Translations under genes and position numbers: made by a program | Shown here: piece after piece, positions 1 through 7,410 of the stretch | How the letters are laid out: each line of letters begins with the position of its first letter | Numbering within the stretch: the stretch's first letter is position 1 | Assembly: GCF_902729435.1 (NCBI RefSeq) | Contig: NZ_LR746524.1 | Location: 1 to 64,000, forward strand | Length of the DNA: 64,000 nt | Direction of reading: 5' to 3' | Origin: Magnetospirillum sp. UT-4 | Lineage (GTDB): Bacteria; Pseudomonadota; Alphaproteobacteria; Rhodospirillales; Magnetospirillaceae | The notes under the pieces: generated by a model | Database searches by the model: none | What the model was told of the DNA's origin: nothing | Seen by the model: only the letters and a program-made list of their open reading frames with translations

Positions 1-55
1 TCAATAAATTAGAGTGCGCTCCAGACGATCATCGAATAGACGAGATATGCGAACT

Positions 56-78
56 CCCCTCCCCTTGATGGGGAGGGG
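56..78. repeat. C/T-rich hairpin repeat
   Basis: A perfect 9-bp inverted repeat (CCCCTCCCC, 5-nt loop TTGAT, GGGGAGGGG) is followed by a G-rich tract. Near-identical hairpins recur near 51208-51236 and 51252-51276, and in variant form near 11755-11870 and 26142-26165. Here it lies just past the stop of the HD-GYP gene, so it may also act as a weak terminator, though no T-run follows on the minus strand. Positions 1-55 hold no gene that I can see. Confidence 0.6.
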
Positions 79-99
79 TTGGGGGTGGGGGGGCTTCAC

Positions 100-3000
100 T
101 CAGGCGCTGATGTATTTGGAGATATCGACCTCGTCCAGCTGCTCGGGCAGCAGGAAGCGCTCCGCGTAGTCCTTGTAGATGCCCGAGGTCAGGAACAGGT
201 CGAACAGGTCGGGGTCGATGTGACCGTCCTTCTTGAAGAAGGACAGGATCTTGATGCACTCCGACAGGGTCTTGGCCTTCTTGTACGGGCGGTCCGAGGC
301 GGTCAGCGCCTCGAAGATGTCGGCGATGGCCATGATGCGCGACGGCACCGACAGCTCGTCCTTGGTCAGCTTGCGCGGATAGCCGGTGCCGATCAGGGTC
401 TCGTGGTGGGTGCCGGCATATTCCGGGACGCGCCGCAGCTGCTTGGGGAACGGCATGGTCTCCAGCATGGCGATGGTCTGCATGATGTGTTCGTTGATCT
501 TGAACCGGTCTTCCTCGGTCAGCGTGCCGCGGCCGATGGACAGGTTGTAGACCTCGCCCATGTTGTAGAGGTTCTCCGGCACCTTGACCTTGAAATCCAG
601 GGTCTCATAGGCCTTGTGCATGCCGCCCAGGCGCGGGATGACGTGGTGCGGCTTGTCGCCCAGCAGCGGCTCGGCCACCGGCAGCGGCGCATCCTCCATG
701 TGGTCGTAGCGCTTCAGTTCCTCGTGGCCGAGGCCCAGGCGCTCGTCGAAATGGCGCCACCAGGTCTGGGACGCGATCTGCTGCAGCCGCTCCACCTTCT
801 CGGGGGCCATGAACTCGCCGCCGACATTGCACTCGGCGACGAAGGCGAAGTCGTCCAGCAGCTGCGCCTTGCGCGCCGCCATGCGGGCGTTGGCCTGGGC
901 CGGGTCCATGCCCTCGGCGATGGCGCGCAGGCGCAGAATCTCGGCGTCGCGCAGCAGCACCTCGAAGCGCATCCGCACCTCGTGGATGCGGTTGTAGATG
1001 GTCTCGAGCTTGGTCGCCTTGTCGACGATGTATTCCGGCGTCACCACCTTGCCGCAATCATGCAGCCAGGCGCCGATCCTGAACTCGCGCCATTCCTCGT
1101 CGGTCTCGAAGCGGAAGTCGGCCAGCGGGCCGGCCTTCTGGTTGGTCGCCTCGCGCGCCAGCATGAGAGCCAGTTCCGGGACGCGTTCGCAATGGCCGCC
1201 GGTATAGGGGCTCTTGGCGTCGATGGCGCCCGCGATCAGCTGGATCATGGAATCCATCAGGCGTTCCTGCGCCGACAGCAATTCGCGATTGTACATGGCG
1301 GTGGCCGCCTGGGCCGCCAGCGCCTCGACGAAGCGCTGGATCTCGGCGACGAAGGGAATCACCTTGTCCGACCCCGGCGGGCGCGCGTTGATCAGCTGCA
1401 GCGCGCCGATGATGTCGCCGCCACGCGGCTTCAAGGGCACCGTCATGAACGAGGTCGAACGGTAGCCGGTGCGGGCGTCGAAGGCCTTGGTGCCGGAAAA
1501 ATCGAACGCGGTGGAATCGTAGGCGTCGGCGATGTTGACGGTGACCTGCTCGTGCACCGCGTGGCTGACCACGTTGCGGTGGTTGGGCCGGCCCTCGTCG
1601 TCGAACAGGGGCACCGCCGGGATGGTGATGGGATTGCCCGAGGTTCCGCCGAGGGCGACGTTCAGGGTATCGTTGCGCAGGATCTGGAAGTGCAGCTTGC
1701 CGTCGTCGCCGATGGTGTAGAGGGTGCCGCCATCGGCGTTGGTCAGCTCCTTGGCGCCCACCAGCACCATTTCCATCAGCTTTGTGGTGTCGCGCTCGGC
1801 CGACATGGCGATACCCAGATCGACCAGCCGGCCCAGCTTCTCCTGCTCGACCTCCAGGGCGCGGGTCTTGGCCTCCAGCGTCGCCTTCATCATGCCGAAG
1901 GCGGTGCCGAGGTCGGAGAATTCGATGATTCGCGACGACGGCGCCTCGCGGCCCGAGAAATCGAAGTTCTGCACCCGCACCGCGTCGGCGGCCAGCGCCC
2001 GCACGGTCGCCGCCATGCGCGCCGAGAAGAACAGCGCGCCGGGCAGGAACGCCACCAGCGCGCCCAGCGCCAGCAGCAGGATCTGCTTCTGCATGTCGCG
2101 GATGCCGCCCGAGAAATCCTCGATCGGGGCCGCCACCGCGATGCCGATGGAGCGGCCGCCGCCCCGCCATTCCTGCATGCGCACCAGCAGGCGGCCGCCA
2201 GCATCCTCGACCACCCGGGTGCGCTCGCCGCCGCCTTCGGCCGCCAGCCGCGCCAGGGCCTGCATGATCCCGGTATTCAGCGACTTCATCTCGGCCAGGG
2301 CCGGCTGGCCGGCATCGCCCAGGCCGTGGCTGTAGGCCAGGATGCGCTGGGCGTCGTCGAACAGCACGATGCCGCCATTGGCGGAGACCGACTGCTCGGC
2401 GACGAAGTCGTCGAGGCCGGACAGGGTGATATCGACGCCGAACACGCCGGCGCCGCCCACCATCCGCCGCGAGGCGGTGATGCCTGGCTGCTGCAGCGAG
2501 TTGAAGACATAAGGCGCCGACAGTTGCGCGCCCTCGGCCGCCTTGGCCGCCTCGTACCACGGGCGCTTGCGCGGGTCGTAGGACGGCGCCTGGTCGACCT
2601 GGCGGCTGATTTCCATGCGGCTGGCATCCAGGAAGCTCCAGACCTGGCGGCGGGCGTCGCCGCTGCCCGAAATGGAGCGCACGATCCACGCCGTGCCGGC
2701 GGGGGCCTTGTGCGCCTCGAGGATGCGGGAGTCGGAGCGGGTGGCGATGACCTGCAGGAAATTGGCGTTCTCGAAGCCGTAATAGACCGAATAGATCGAG
2801 GGATCATCGGCCAGCGCGGCATAGAGCAGCGGCAGCGCCGGGAAATCCAGGCCCTGCTCGGACAGCGCCCCGAAGAACGGCTGCGACGCCCCCAGGCCGG
2901 CCAGCTTCAGGGTGTCCCCCACTTCGCGATCGACCCGCTCCTGCGCCGTCCGTGCCACCCCGGCGAACAGCTGGCCGGCGGTCTCCTCGGCCGTCTTCGA

Positions 3001-3105
3001 ACTGGCGACATAAACGCTGCCGAGGGTCGCCGCGCTGAGCGCCACGACGATCACCAGAATGGCCGAGACGATACTGACCTGGAAGGGGACCTTGAAACGC
3101 AGCAT
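100..3105 (-). CDS. Membrane sensor with GAF and HD-GYP domains (c-di-GMP phosphodiesterase)
   Basis: A 1001-residue sensor predicted to hydrolyse cyclic di-GMP in response to an extracytoplasmic signal. It starts with an N-terminal membrane segment (about 8-33), then a periplasmic double-Cache-like region (about 35-340), a second membrane segment (about 355-380) with a HAMP-like linker, a GAF-like region (about 450-610) and a C-terminal HD-GYP domain. The HD motif HDCGK is at about 682 and the HHE...GTGYP motif at about 900-908. In ordinary HD-GYP domains these motifs are only about 60 residues apart, so this domain carries a large insertion, which other long proteobacterial HD-GYP proteins also have as far as I recall. 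The start at 3105 is chosen because it begins directly with the signal-anchor; the frame stays open for 85 more codons upstream but runs into the neighbouring gene. The ligand is unknown. Confidence 0.9.
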   Translation of the reverse strand: MLRFKVPFQVSIVSAILVIVVALSAATLGSVYVASSKTAEETAGQLFAGVARTAQERVDREVGDTLKLAGLGASQPFFGALSEQGLDFPALPLLYAALADDPSIYSVYYGFENANFLQVIATRSDSRILEAHKAPAGTAWIVRSISGSGDARRQVWSFLDASRMEISRQVDQAPSYDPRKRPWYEAAKAAEGAQLSAPYVFNSLQQPGITASRRMVGGAGVFGVDITLSGLDDFVAEQSVSANGGIVLFDDAQRILAYSHGLGDAGQPALAEMKSLNTGIMQALARLAAEGGGERTRVVEDAGGRLLVRMQEWRGGGRSIGIAVAAPIEDFSGGIRDMQKQILLLALGALVAFLPGALFFSARMAATVRALAADAVRVQNFDFSGREAPSSRIIEFSDLGTAFGMMKATLEAKTRALEVEQEKLGRLVDLGIAMSAERDTTKLMEMVLVGAKELTNADGGTLYTIGDDGKLHFQILRNDTLNVALGGTSGNPITIPAVPLFDDEGRPNHRNVVSHAVHEQVTVNIADAYDSTAFDFSGTKAFDARTGYRSTSFMTVPLKPRGGDIIGALQLINARPPGSDKVIPFVAEIQRFVEALAAQAATAMYNRELLSAQERLMDSMIQLIAGAIDAKSPYTGGHCERVPELALMLAREATNQKAGPLADFRFETDEEWREFRIGAWLHDCGKVVTPEYIVDKATKLETIYNRIHEVRMRFEVLLRDAEILRLRAIAEGMDPAQANARMAARKAQLLDDFAFVAECNVGGEFMAPEKVERLQQIASQTWWRHFDERLGLGHEELKRYDHMEDAPLPVAEPLLGDKPHHVIPRLGGMHKAYETLDFKVKVPENLYNMGEVYNLSIGRGTLTEEDRFKINEHIMQTIAMLETMPFPKQLRRVPEYAGTHHETLIGTGYPRKLTKDELSVPSRIMAIADIFEALTASDRPYKKAKTLSECIKILSFFKKDGHIDPDLFDLFLTSGIYKDYAERFLLPEQLDEVDISKYISA

Positions 3106-3193
3106 GGAAACACCCGTACAGGGGGAAAGCCATACTTTTAGATCAGGTGGCGAACCGCCGTCCCCTGCTATTTTTGAATGCGCACAGGCTCCG

Positions 3194-3691
3194 TCACCGA
3201 GCCGCCACCTCGCGCCACAGCGTCTTGAGCATCGCGAAAACCTCGCGCAGATGCGCACACCACCATTCGTATCCGGGACGCTCGGGCCGAGCCGCCGAGC
3301 CCGCGGCGGCGAGGCCGTGGCGGCGGAACAGGAACAGGGCGCGCGGCAGGTGGTAGGCATCGGTCACCACCACCACCCGGCGCCATCCCCGGGCGGCGAC
3401 GATGGCGGCCGACAGGCGGGCATTGCCGCGGGTGTTGACCGACCCGGTCTCGACATGGACGCGCTCGGGCGCCACCCCCTCGGCCAGCGCCAGGGTCCGC
3501 ATGATTTCGGCCTCCGGCACCGGATGGCGCACCGGGCCGCCGCTCATCAGCAGCTCGGCGACGATGCCGGCGCGCACCAGGCCGACGGCATGGCGGACCC
3601 GCCGGCGCAGCGCCGGCGACGGGCTGCCGTCGGGCAGCACCTTGGCGCCAAGGACTATGGCGATGTCGAACTCGACAGGGGGGGGCGGCAT
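3194..3691 (-). CDS. YdcF/SanA-like DUF218 protein
   Basis: A 165-residue protein of the DUF218 (YdcF/ElyC/SanA) family. It opens with the typical strand IVLGAKV, followed by MSGG, the acidic E-A-E-I-M segment, the N-T-R-G-N loop and the VTDAYHLPRA segment. These are the conserved polar residues of the family. Members are often linked to envelope or vancomycin-resistance phenotypes, but the biochemical activity is poorly defined. No signal peptide or membrane anchor is visible, unlike SanA and ElyC, so this is a cytoplasmic YdcF-like form. It lies 35 bp from the divergent methyltransferase and 88 bp upstream of the HD-GYP gene on the same strand. Confidence 0.8.
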   Translation of the reverse strand: MPPPPVEFDIAIVLGAKVLPDGSPSPALRRRVRHAVGLVRAGIVAELLMSGGPVRHPVPEAEIMRTLALAEGVAPERVHVETGSVNTRGNARLSAAIVAARGWRRVVVVTDAYHLPRALFLFRRHGLAAAGSAARPERPGYEWWCAHLREVFAMLKTLWREVAAR

Positions 3692-3726
3692 CGGCTAAGC
3701 AGTTCGGACGGCGATCAGGAGGTCTC

Positions 3727-4401
3727 ATGGACAGGCGGCGCAATACGGATGTGATCGTGGAGACGCTGGACCTGGAAGGCAAGCGCGTCATCGACGTCGG
3801 CTGCGGCGACGGCCATCTGGTCCGTCACATGGCCCGCCGGGGCGCCAGCGTGCTGGGGGTGGAATGCTCGGCCCGCCAGCTGGCCAAGGCCCGCGCCGGC
3901 GAGACCGTCGGCGCCATGGACATCATCGAAGGTGTCGGGCAGGCGCTGCCCGCCGCCGATGCCTCGGCCGACATCGTGGTGTTCTTCAACTCGCTGCACC
4001 ACGTCCCCGCCGAGCACATGGAAACCGCCCTGGCCGAGGCCGCCCGCGTGCTGGTGCCGGGCGGCACCGTCTATGTGTCCGAGCCGCTGGCCGAAGGGGT
4101 GTTCTACCGCACCTGCCGCCCCATCGACGACGAGGCCGAGGTGCGCGCCCTGGCCTACCGCGCCCTGGGCGCCTGCCCGCAACTGCGCATGGAGCGCGAG
4201 TTCACCTATCTCCACACCGTGGTGATGCGCGACTACGAGGCCTTCCGCGAGCGCATCATTTCCGCCAATGCCGAGCGCGAGGCGAAATTCGCCGCCATGG
4301 ACGGCGAGATGCGCGCCCTGTTCGCCGCCAACGGCACCCCCACCCCCGACGGCATGGAATTCGACCAGCCCATGCGCGTCAACCTGCTGCGGAGGGCCTG
4401 A
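3727..4401 (+). CDS. Class I SAM-dependent methyltransferase
   Basis: A 224-residue methyltransferase of the UbiE/Methyltransf_11 type. The glycine-rich SAM site VIDVGCGDGHL lies at about 22-32, the acidic post-II residue follows in VLGVEC, and the motif around FFNSLHHVP matches motif IV. The family transfers a methyl group from SAM to a small molecule or lipid; the substrate cannot be read from the sequence. An AGGAGG ribosome site sits 5-6 nt before the ATG. The stop codon overlaps the start of the bacteriohemerythrin gene (TGATG), so the two are probably translationally coupled. Confidence 0.87.
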   Translation: MDRRRNTDVIVETLDLEGKRVIDVGCGDGHLVRHMARRGASVLGVECSARQLAKARAGETVGAMDIIEGVGQALPAADASADIVVFFNSLHHVPAEHMETALAEAARVLVPGGTVYVSEPLAEGVFYRTCRPIDDEAEVRALAYRALGACPQLRMEREFTYLHTVVMRDYEAFRERIISANAEREAKFAAMDGEMRALFAANGTPTPDGMEFDQPMRVNLLRRA

Positions 4402-4805
4402 TGCCCCTGGAATGGCGCGACCAGCTCAGCATCGGCGTGCCCTCCATCGACGCCGACCACAAGCAGCTGATCGCCATCATCAACGAGTTCGAAGCCGGCT
4501 CGAGCGCCGGAGCGGAGCGGCTGCAATCGGTGGCGCGCAAGCTCTTCCAGTACGCCGCCAGCCATTTCGAGCGCGAGGAGCGGCTGCAGGTGCTGAACGG
4601 CTACGGCCGCCACCAGGCCCATCAGGCCGAGCACAACGCCCTGCTGGACTCGCTGGAGGCCTTCATCCAGTCCCACTTCATCGACCGCACCAAGCCCATC
4701 GACACGGCCAGCGCCGCCGAGATGGCGGCGTTCCTGAAGCACTGGCTGGTGGACCATCTGATCCATTCCGACCTCAAGATGAAGGGACTGGTGACGGAGC
4801 GGTAA
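4401..4805 (+). CDS. Bacteriohemerythrin
   Basis: A 134-residue single-domain hemerythrin, a non-heme diiron protein that binds oxygen or senses redox state. All expected ligands are visible: H20 (in ADHKQ), H55 and E59 (HFEREE), H74 and H78 (HQAEH), H119 and D124 (HLIHSD). Spacing matches methanotroph and magnetotactic bacteriohemerythrins. No membrane or signalling domain is attached, so it is a free cytoplasmic protein, suited to oxygen storage or delivery in a microaerophile. Its ATG overlaps the methyltransferase stop by one base. Confidence 0.92.
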   Translation: MPLEWRDQLSIGVPSIDADHKQLIAIINEFEAGSSAGAERLQSVARKLFQYAASHFEREERLQVLNGYGRHQAHQAEHNALLDSLEAFIQSHFIDRTKPIDTASAAEMAAFLKHWLVDHLIHSDLKMKGLVTER

Positions 4806-4861
4806 AGTTTTCCGATACGATGTGGTCACCCTCTCCTTCGTCATGCCCGGACTTGATCCGG

Positions 4862-4957
4862 GCATCCATGCTGCGGAAGGCGGCTCCGCCGCCGCATCCA
4901 TGCTGCCGAAGGCGGCTCCGCCGCCGCATCCATGCTGCCGAAGGCGGCTCCGCCGCC
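4862..4957. repeat. Three tandem 32-bp repeats
   Basis: Three head-to-tail copies of a 32-bp unit beginning GCATCCATGCTGC at 4862, 4894 and 4926. Copies 2 and 3 are identical and copy 1 differs at one base. Each contains the internal palindrome GGCGGCTCCGCC. The array is bounded by half-palindromes of the intergenic repeat family (TCATGCCCGG at about 4842 and CCCGGGGGTGACG at about 4975). It fills the gap between two convergent genes. Confidence 0.85.
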
Positions 4958-5030
4958 ATGGACCCCCGGGACAAGCCCGGGGGTGACGATCAGGGGGAGG
5001 TATTTCCTTGCGTGCGCAAAGCGGGTTAGT

Positions 5031-6344
5031 TCAAATCCCGCTGCCGCTGGTCTCGCCCGAATTGGGCGGCGGCGTCATCATCACCCGGTCGATGCGCCGG
5101 CCGTCCATGTCCACCACCTCGAACGACCAGCCGCGCCAGATGAAGGTCTCGCCGATCTGCGGCAGGTGACCGGTCTGCGACAGCACGAAGCCGGCCAGGG
5201 TGTGGAAGTCGCCCTCGTCACCCATGCCGGCCAGGCCGGTGACGGCCTCGACCTCGTCGATGGCGATGCCGCCGTCCATCAGCCACGAGCCGTCGTCGCG
5301 GCGCACCGCCGCCGGGTTGTCGTCCCCGTCGGCGGCCGGCATCTCGCCGGCGATGGCGGTCAGGATGTCGGTGATGGTGACCACGCCTTCGACGCCGCCG
5401 TATTCGTCCAGCACCACCGCCATGGGGGCGCCGGTCTCGCGGAACATCTCGAGGATGCGTGGCACACGTGTGTCCTCGTGCACCACCGGGGCCTCCACCA
5501 CCGCCGCCATGGGATCATGATCGGTGCCCGCCAGCACGCGGTTGAGCAGCCGGCGGGTGTCGAGGATGCCGACCAGATCGTCCAGTGTCCCGCGCCCGAC
5601 CGGGAACCGGGAGTGGCGCACCTCGGCCAGCCGCGCCGCCCAGCCGGCGGTGTCCTCGGCGTCCAGCCACACCACGTCGGGCCGCGGCGTCATGATCGAG
5701 CCGACCGGGCGGTCGGTGAGGCGCAGCACGCGGTCGAGCATGGCCTTCTCGGCCGGCTCGATGGCCCCGACCAGGGCGCCTTCGGCGATCAGGGCGCGCA
5801 CCTCGTCCTCGGTCACCGCCCGCGTCTGGTGCGGCCGCTGGCCGAGCAGGCGCAGCACCGCGTTGGTCGAGGCCCGCAGCAGCATCACCAGCGGACCGCC
5901 CGCTGCCGCCAGGCGGTGCATGAAGGGCGCCACCCGCACCGCGATGGCCTCGGCGTGGTGCATGGCAAGGCGCTTGGGCACCAGTTCGCCGGCCACCAGG
6001 GACAGGTAGGTGATGGCGCCGATCACCACGGTCATGGCGATTTCCACGGCATACGGGGCCAGGGCCGGCGACGCCGCGGCGATGCGGTCGGCCAACTTGC
6101 CGCCCAGGGTGGCGCCGGAATAGGCGCCGGCGACGATGCCGACCAGGGTGATGCCGATCTGCACCGCCGACAGCAGGCGCGACGGGTCGGCCTGCAGCTG
6201 CAGCGCCACCTTGGCCCCGTGCGAGCCGGTCGCGGCGCGGCGGCGCAATTCGCCGGCGCGGGCGGAAACCAGCGCCAGCTCGGACATGGCGAAGAAACCG
6301 TTCAGCGCCACCAGCAGGGCGACGACAAGTATTTCCCACCACAT
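5031..6344 (-). CDS. CorC/HlyC-type CNNM-CBS membrane protein
   Basis: A 437-residue protein of the UPF0053 family. The N-terminal CNNM transmembrane domain (about 1-190) opens with LVALNGFFAMSELALVSAR. A cytoplasmic CBS pair follows (about 205-330), recognisable by MTPRPDVVWLD and VLDEYGGVEGVVT, and then a C-terminal CorC_HlyC domain (about 345-425). The family is linked to magnesium or other divalent-cation efflux and is often misnamed hemolysin. Length and domain order are complete. The minus-strand gene starts 60 bp downstream of the next small lipoprotein gene and is convergent with the hemerythrin gene. Confidence 0.9.
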   Translation of the reverse strand: MWWEILVVALLVALNGFFAMSELALVSARAGELRRRAATGSHGAKVALQLQADPSRLLSAVQIGITLVGIVAGAYSGATLGGKLADRIAAASPALAPYAVEIAMTVVIGAITYLSLVAGELVPKRLAMHHAEAIAVRVAPFMHRLAAAGGPLVMLLRASTNAVLRLLGQRPHQTRAVTEDEVRALIAEGALVGAIEPAEKAMLDRVLRLTDRPVGSIMTPRPDVVWLDAEDTAGWAARLAEVRHSRFPVGRGTLDDLVGILDTRRLLNRVLAGTDHDPMAAVVEAPVVHEDTRVPRILEMFRETGAPMAVVLDEYGGVEGVVTITDILTAIAGEMPAADGDDNPAAVRRDDGSWLMDGGIAIDEVEAVTGLAGMGDEGDFHTLAGFVLSQTGHLPQIGETFIWRGWSFEVVDMDGRRIDRVMMTPPPNSGETSGSGI

Positions 6345-6405
6345 TCGGCGACATATCCCGGCTGTTGAAGACCAGTGGCCATTCTATCAGCCGGGGCGCG
6401 CCAGG

Positions 6406-6648
6406 TCACCGCCGCCAGACGGGCTTGCCCAAATCCAGATCCTCCTCGTCGGTGAGCGCCCCGGCGGCGGCACCGCCGGCGCCGCCGATGGCGGCACCGC
6501 CCAGGATGCTGCCGCCGGTCACTGCGGCGGTGCCGGCGCCGACACCGGCGCCGATGCCGGCACCGGACAGGGCGCGGTCGGTGGTCGAGGTACCGCAGCC
6601 CGCCAAAGCGAGCACGGCCAGGGCAGCAGCGAGCAAGCGCGGGTTCAT
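6406..6648 (-). CDS. Small glycine-zipper lipoprotein
   Basis: An 80-residue lipoprotein. The first 18 residues form a signal peptide ending in the lipobox LAGC, so Cys18 is the expected lipidated residue. The mature part is dominated by GxxxG-type glycine-zipper repeats (about 27-64) and ends in a short acidic tail. Similar small proteins sit in the outer membrane in Proteobacteria; a specific role is unknown. An AGGAGG site lies 6 nt upstream of the ATG. Confidence 0.75.
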   Translation of the reverse strand: MNPRLLAAALAVLALAGCGTSTTDRALSGAGIGAGVGAGTAAVTGGSILGGAAIGGAGGAAAGALTDEEDLDLGKPVWRR

Positions 6649-6730
6649 GGACGGCCTCCTCCGAAGGGTGATGCAGCGGCAACAGGCGGACGCACCGGCG
6701 GGTTCCCGGGGGCGCGGAAGAAGTAGGCAA

Positions 6731-6755
6731 GGAACTTGCCGGCGGCTGGCCGGTT
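6731..6755 (+). promoter_or_regulatory. Possible EcfG-type stress promoter
   Basis: GGAAC at 6731-6735 and GGTT at 6752-6755, separated by 16 nt, resemble the alphaproteobacterial general stress sigma (EcfG) consensus GGAAC-N16/17-CGTT with one mismatch. It lies 38 nt upstream of the DUF2795 gene. This is inference from motif similarity only. Confidence 0.35.
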
Positions 6756-6792
6756 AACCCTGCGAGCGTCAACCGCGAAATCGGAGGAATTC

Positions 6793-7011
6793 ATGGCTCA
6801 GGAAGGCAGCAGCGGCGGCTCGCAGGGTTCGGCCGCCAACGTGACCCACGCCTTGAAGGGTATCGACTTCCCCTGCTCCAAGCAGGACATCATCAAGCAC
6901 GCCCAGCAGAACAACGCCGACAAGACGGTGTTGGACGAACTGAACAACCTGCCCGACGAGCAGTACGCCAGCATGGCCGATGTCATGAAGGGGTTCGGCC
7001 AGTCGCGCTGA
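6793..7011 (+). CDS. DUF2795 small protein
   Basis: A 72-residue soluble protein resembling the DUF2795 family. Features are the segment HALKGIDFPCSKQDIIKHA, a run of charged and polar residues, and the LNNLPDEQYASMADV segment near the C-terminus. The family is annotated without function; the fold is thought to be a short helical domain. The start at 6793 is chosen because a GGAGG ribosome site precedes it by 5-6 nt; an upstream in-frame extension lacks one. The N-terminus is Ser/Gly-rich. Confidence 0.75.
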   Translation: MAQEGSSGGSQGSAANVTHALKGIDFPCSKQDIIKHAQQNNADKTVLDELNNLPDEQYASMADVMKGFGQSR

Positions 7012-7170
7012 GTCCGGCACGCCCTGCCCCCCTCCCCCTGCCGCAGGCGGGGGGAGGTCGGGTGGAGGGCCACATTGGGGGCTCGCCCTGGGGAGGCCGC
7101 GGCAGCGGTCGTCTCGATGGGCGGAGCCCGTCGCACCCCCCCATCGCAAACCCTTGGCCCGCCTCGCCCT

Positions 7171-7344
7171 TAGCAGGGTGCGGAACCCCCCCTTTTTCTT
7201 CCGTCATTCCCGCGCAGGCGGGAATCCATGCCTCAGCGCACTATATATTGCGGCAAGCTCTCCGCATTGCCCCAACATGGACCCCCGCCTTCGCGGGGGT
7301 GACGGGTCAGAGGGTGGCAAACCGAGTTTTTCCGCACCCTGTTA
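7171..7344. mobile_element. MITE-like element with 15-bp terminal inverted repeats
   Basis: The 15-mers at 7171-7185 and 7330-7344 are inverted copies that match at 14 of 15 positions (TA[G/A]CAGGGTGCGGAA). They enclose about 144 bp with no coding capacity, including two half-palindromes of the chromosomal intergenic repeat. A TA at each outer end could be a target duplication. The terminal sequence is reminiscent of insertion-sequence ends beginning CAGGGTG. No transposase is present. The rest of the 399-bp gap (7012-7410) holds G/C-rich tracts and no gene. Confidence 0.45.
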
Positions 7345-7410
7345 GAGACGACCCCCAAAGGGTGGCTCGTCAGGACGAGGCTACGGGTCGAGCGGATTGG
7401 CAAATATCCC

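Noticed and set aside
79-3141. Very long plus-strand open frame (about 1020 codons) opposite the HD-GYP gene
   Set aside because: It is the antisense shadow of a clear domain-bearing gene; its translation is low-complexity and rich in His, Gly and Arg. The same applies to long frames opposite qmoB, pflB, uppP and others.
4862-4957. Possible CRISPR array
   Set aside because: The three 32-bp units are directly adjacent with no spacers, and no cas gene is present.
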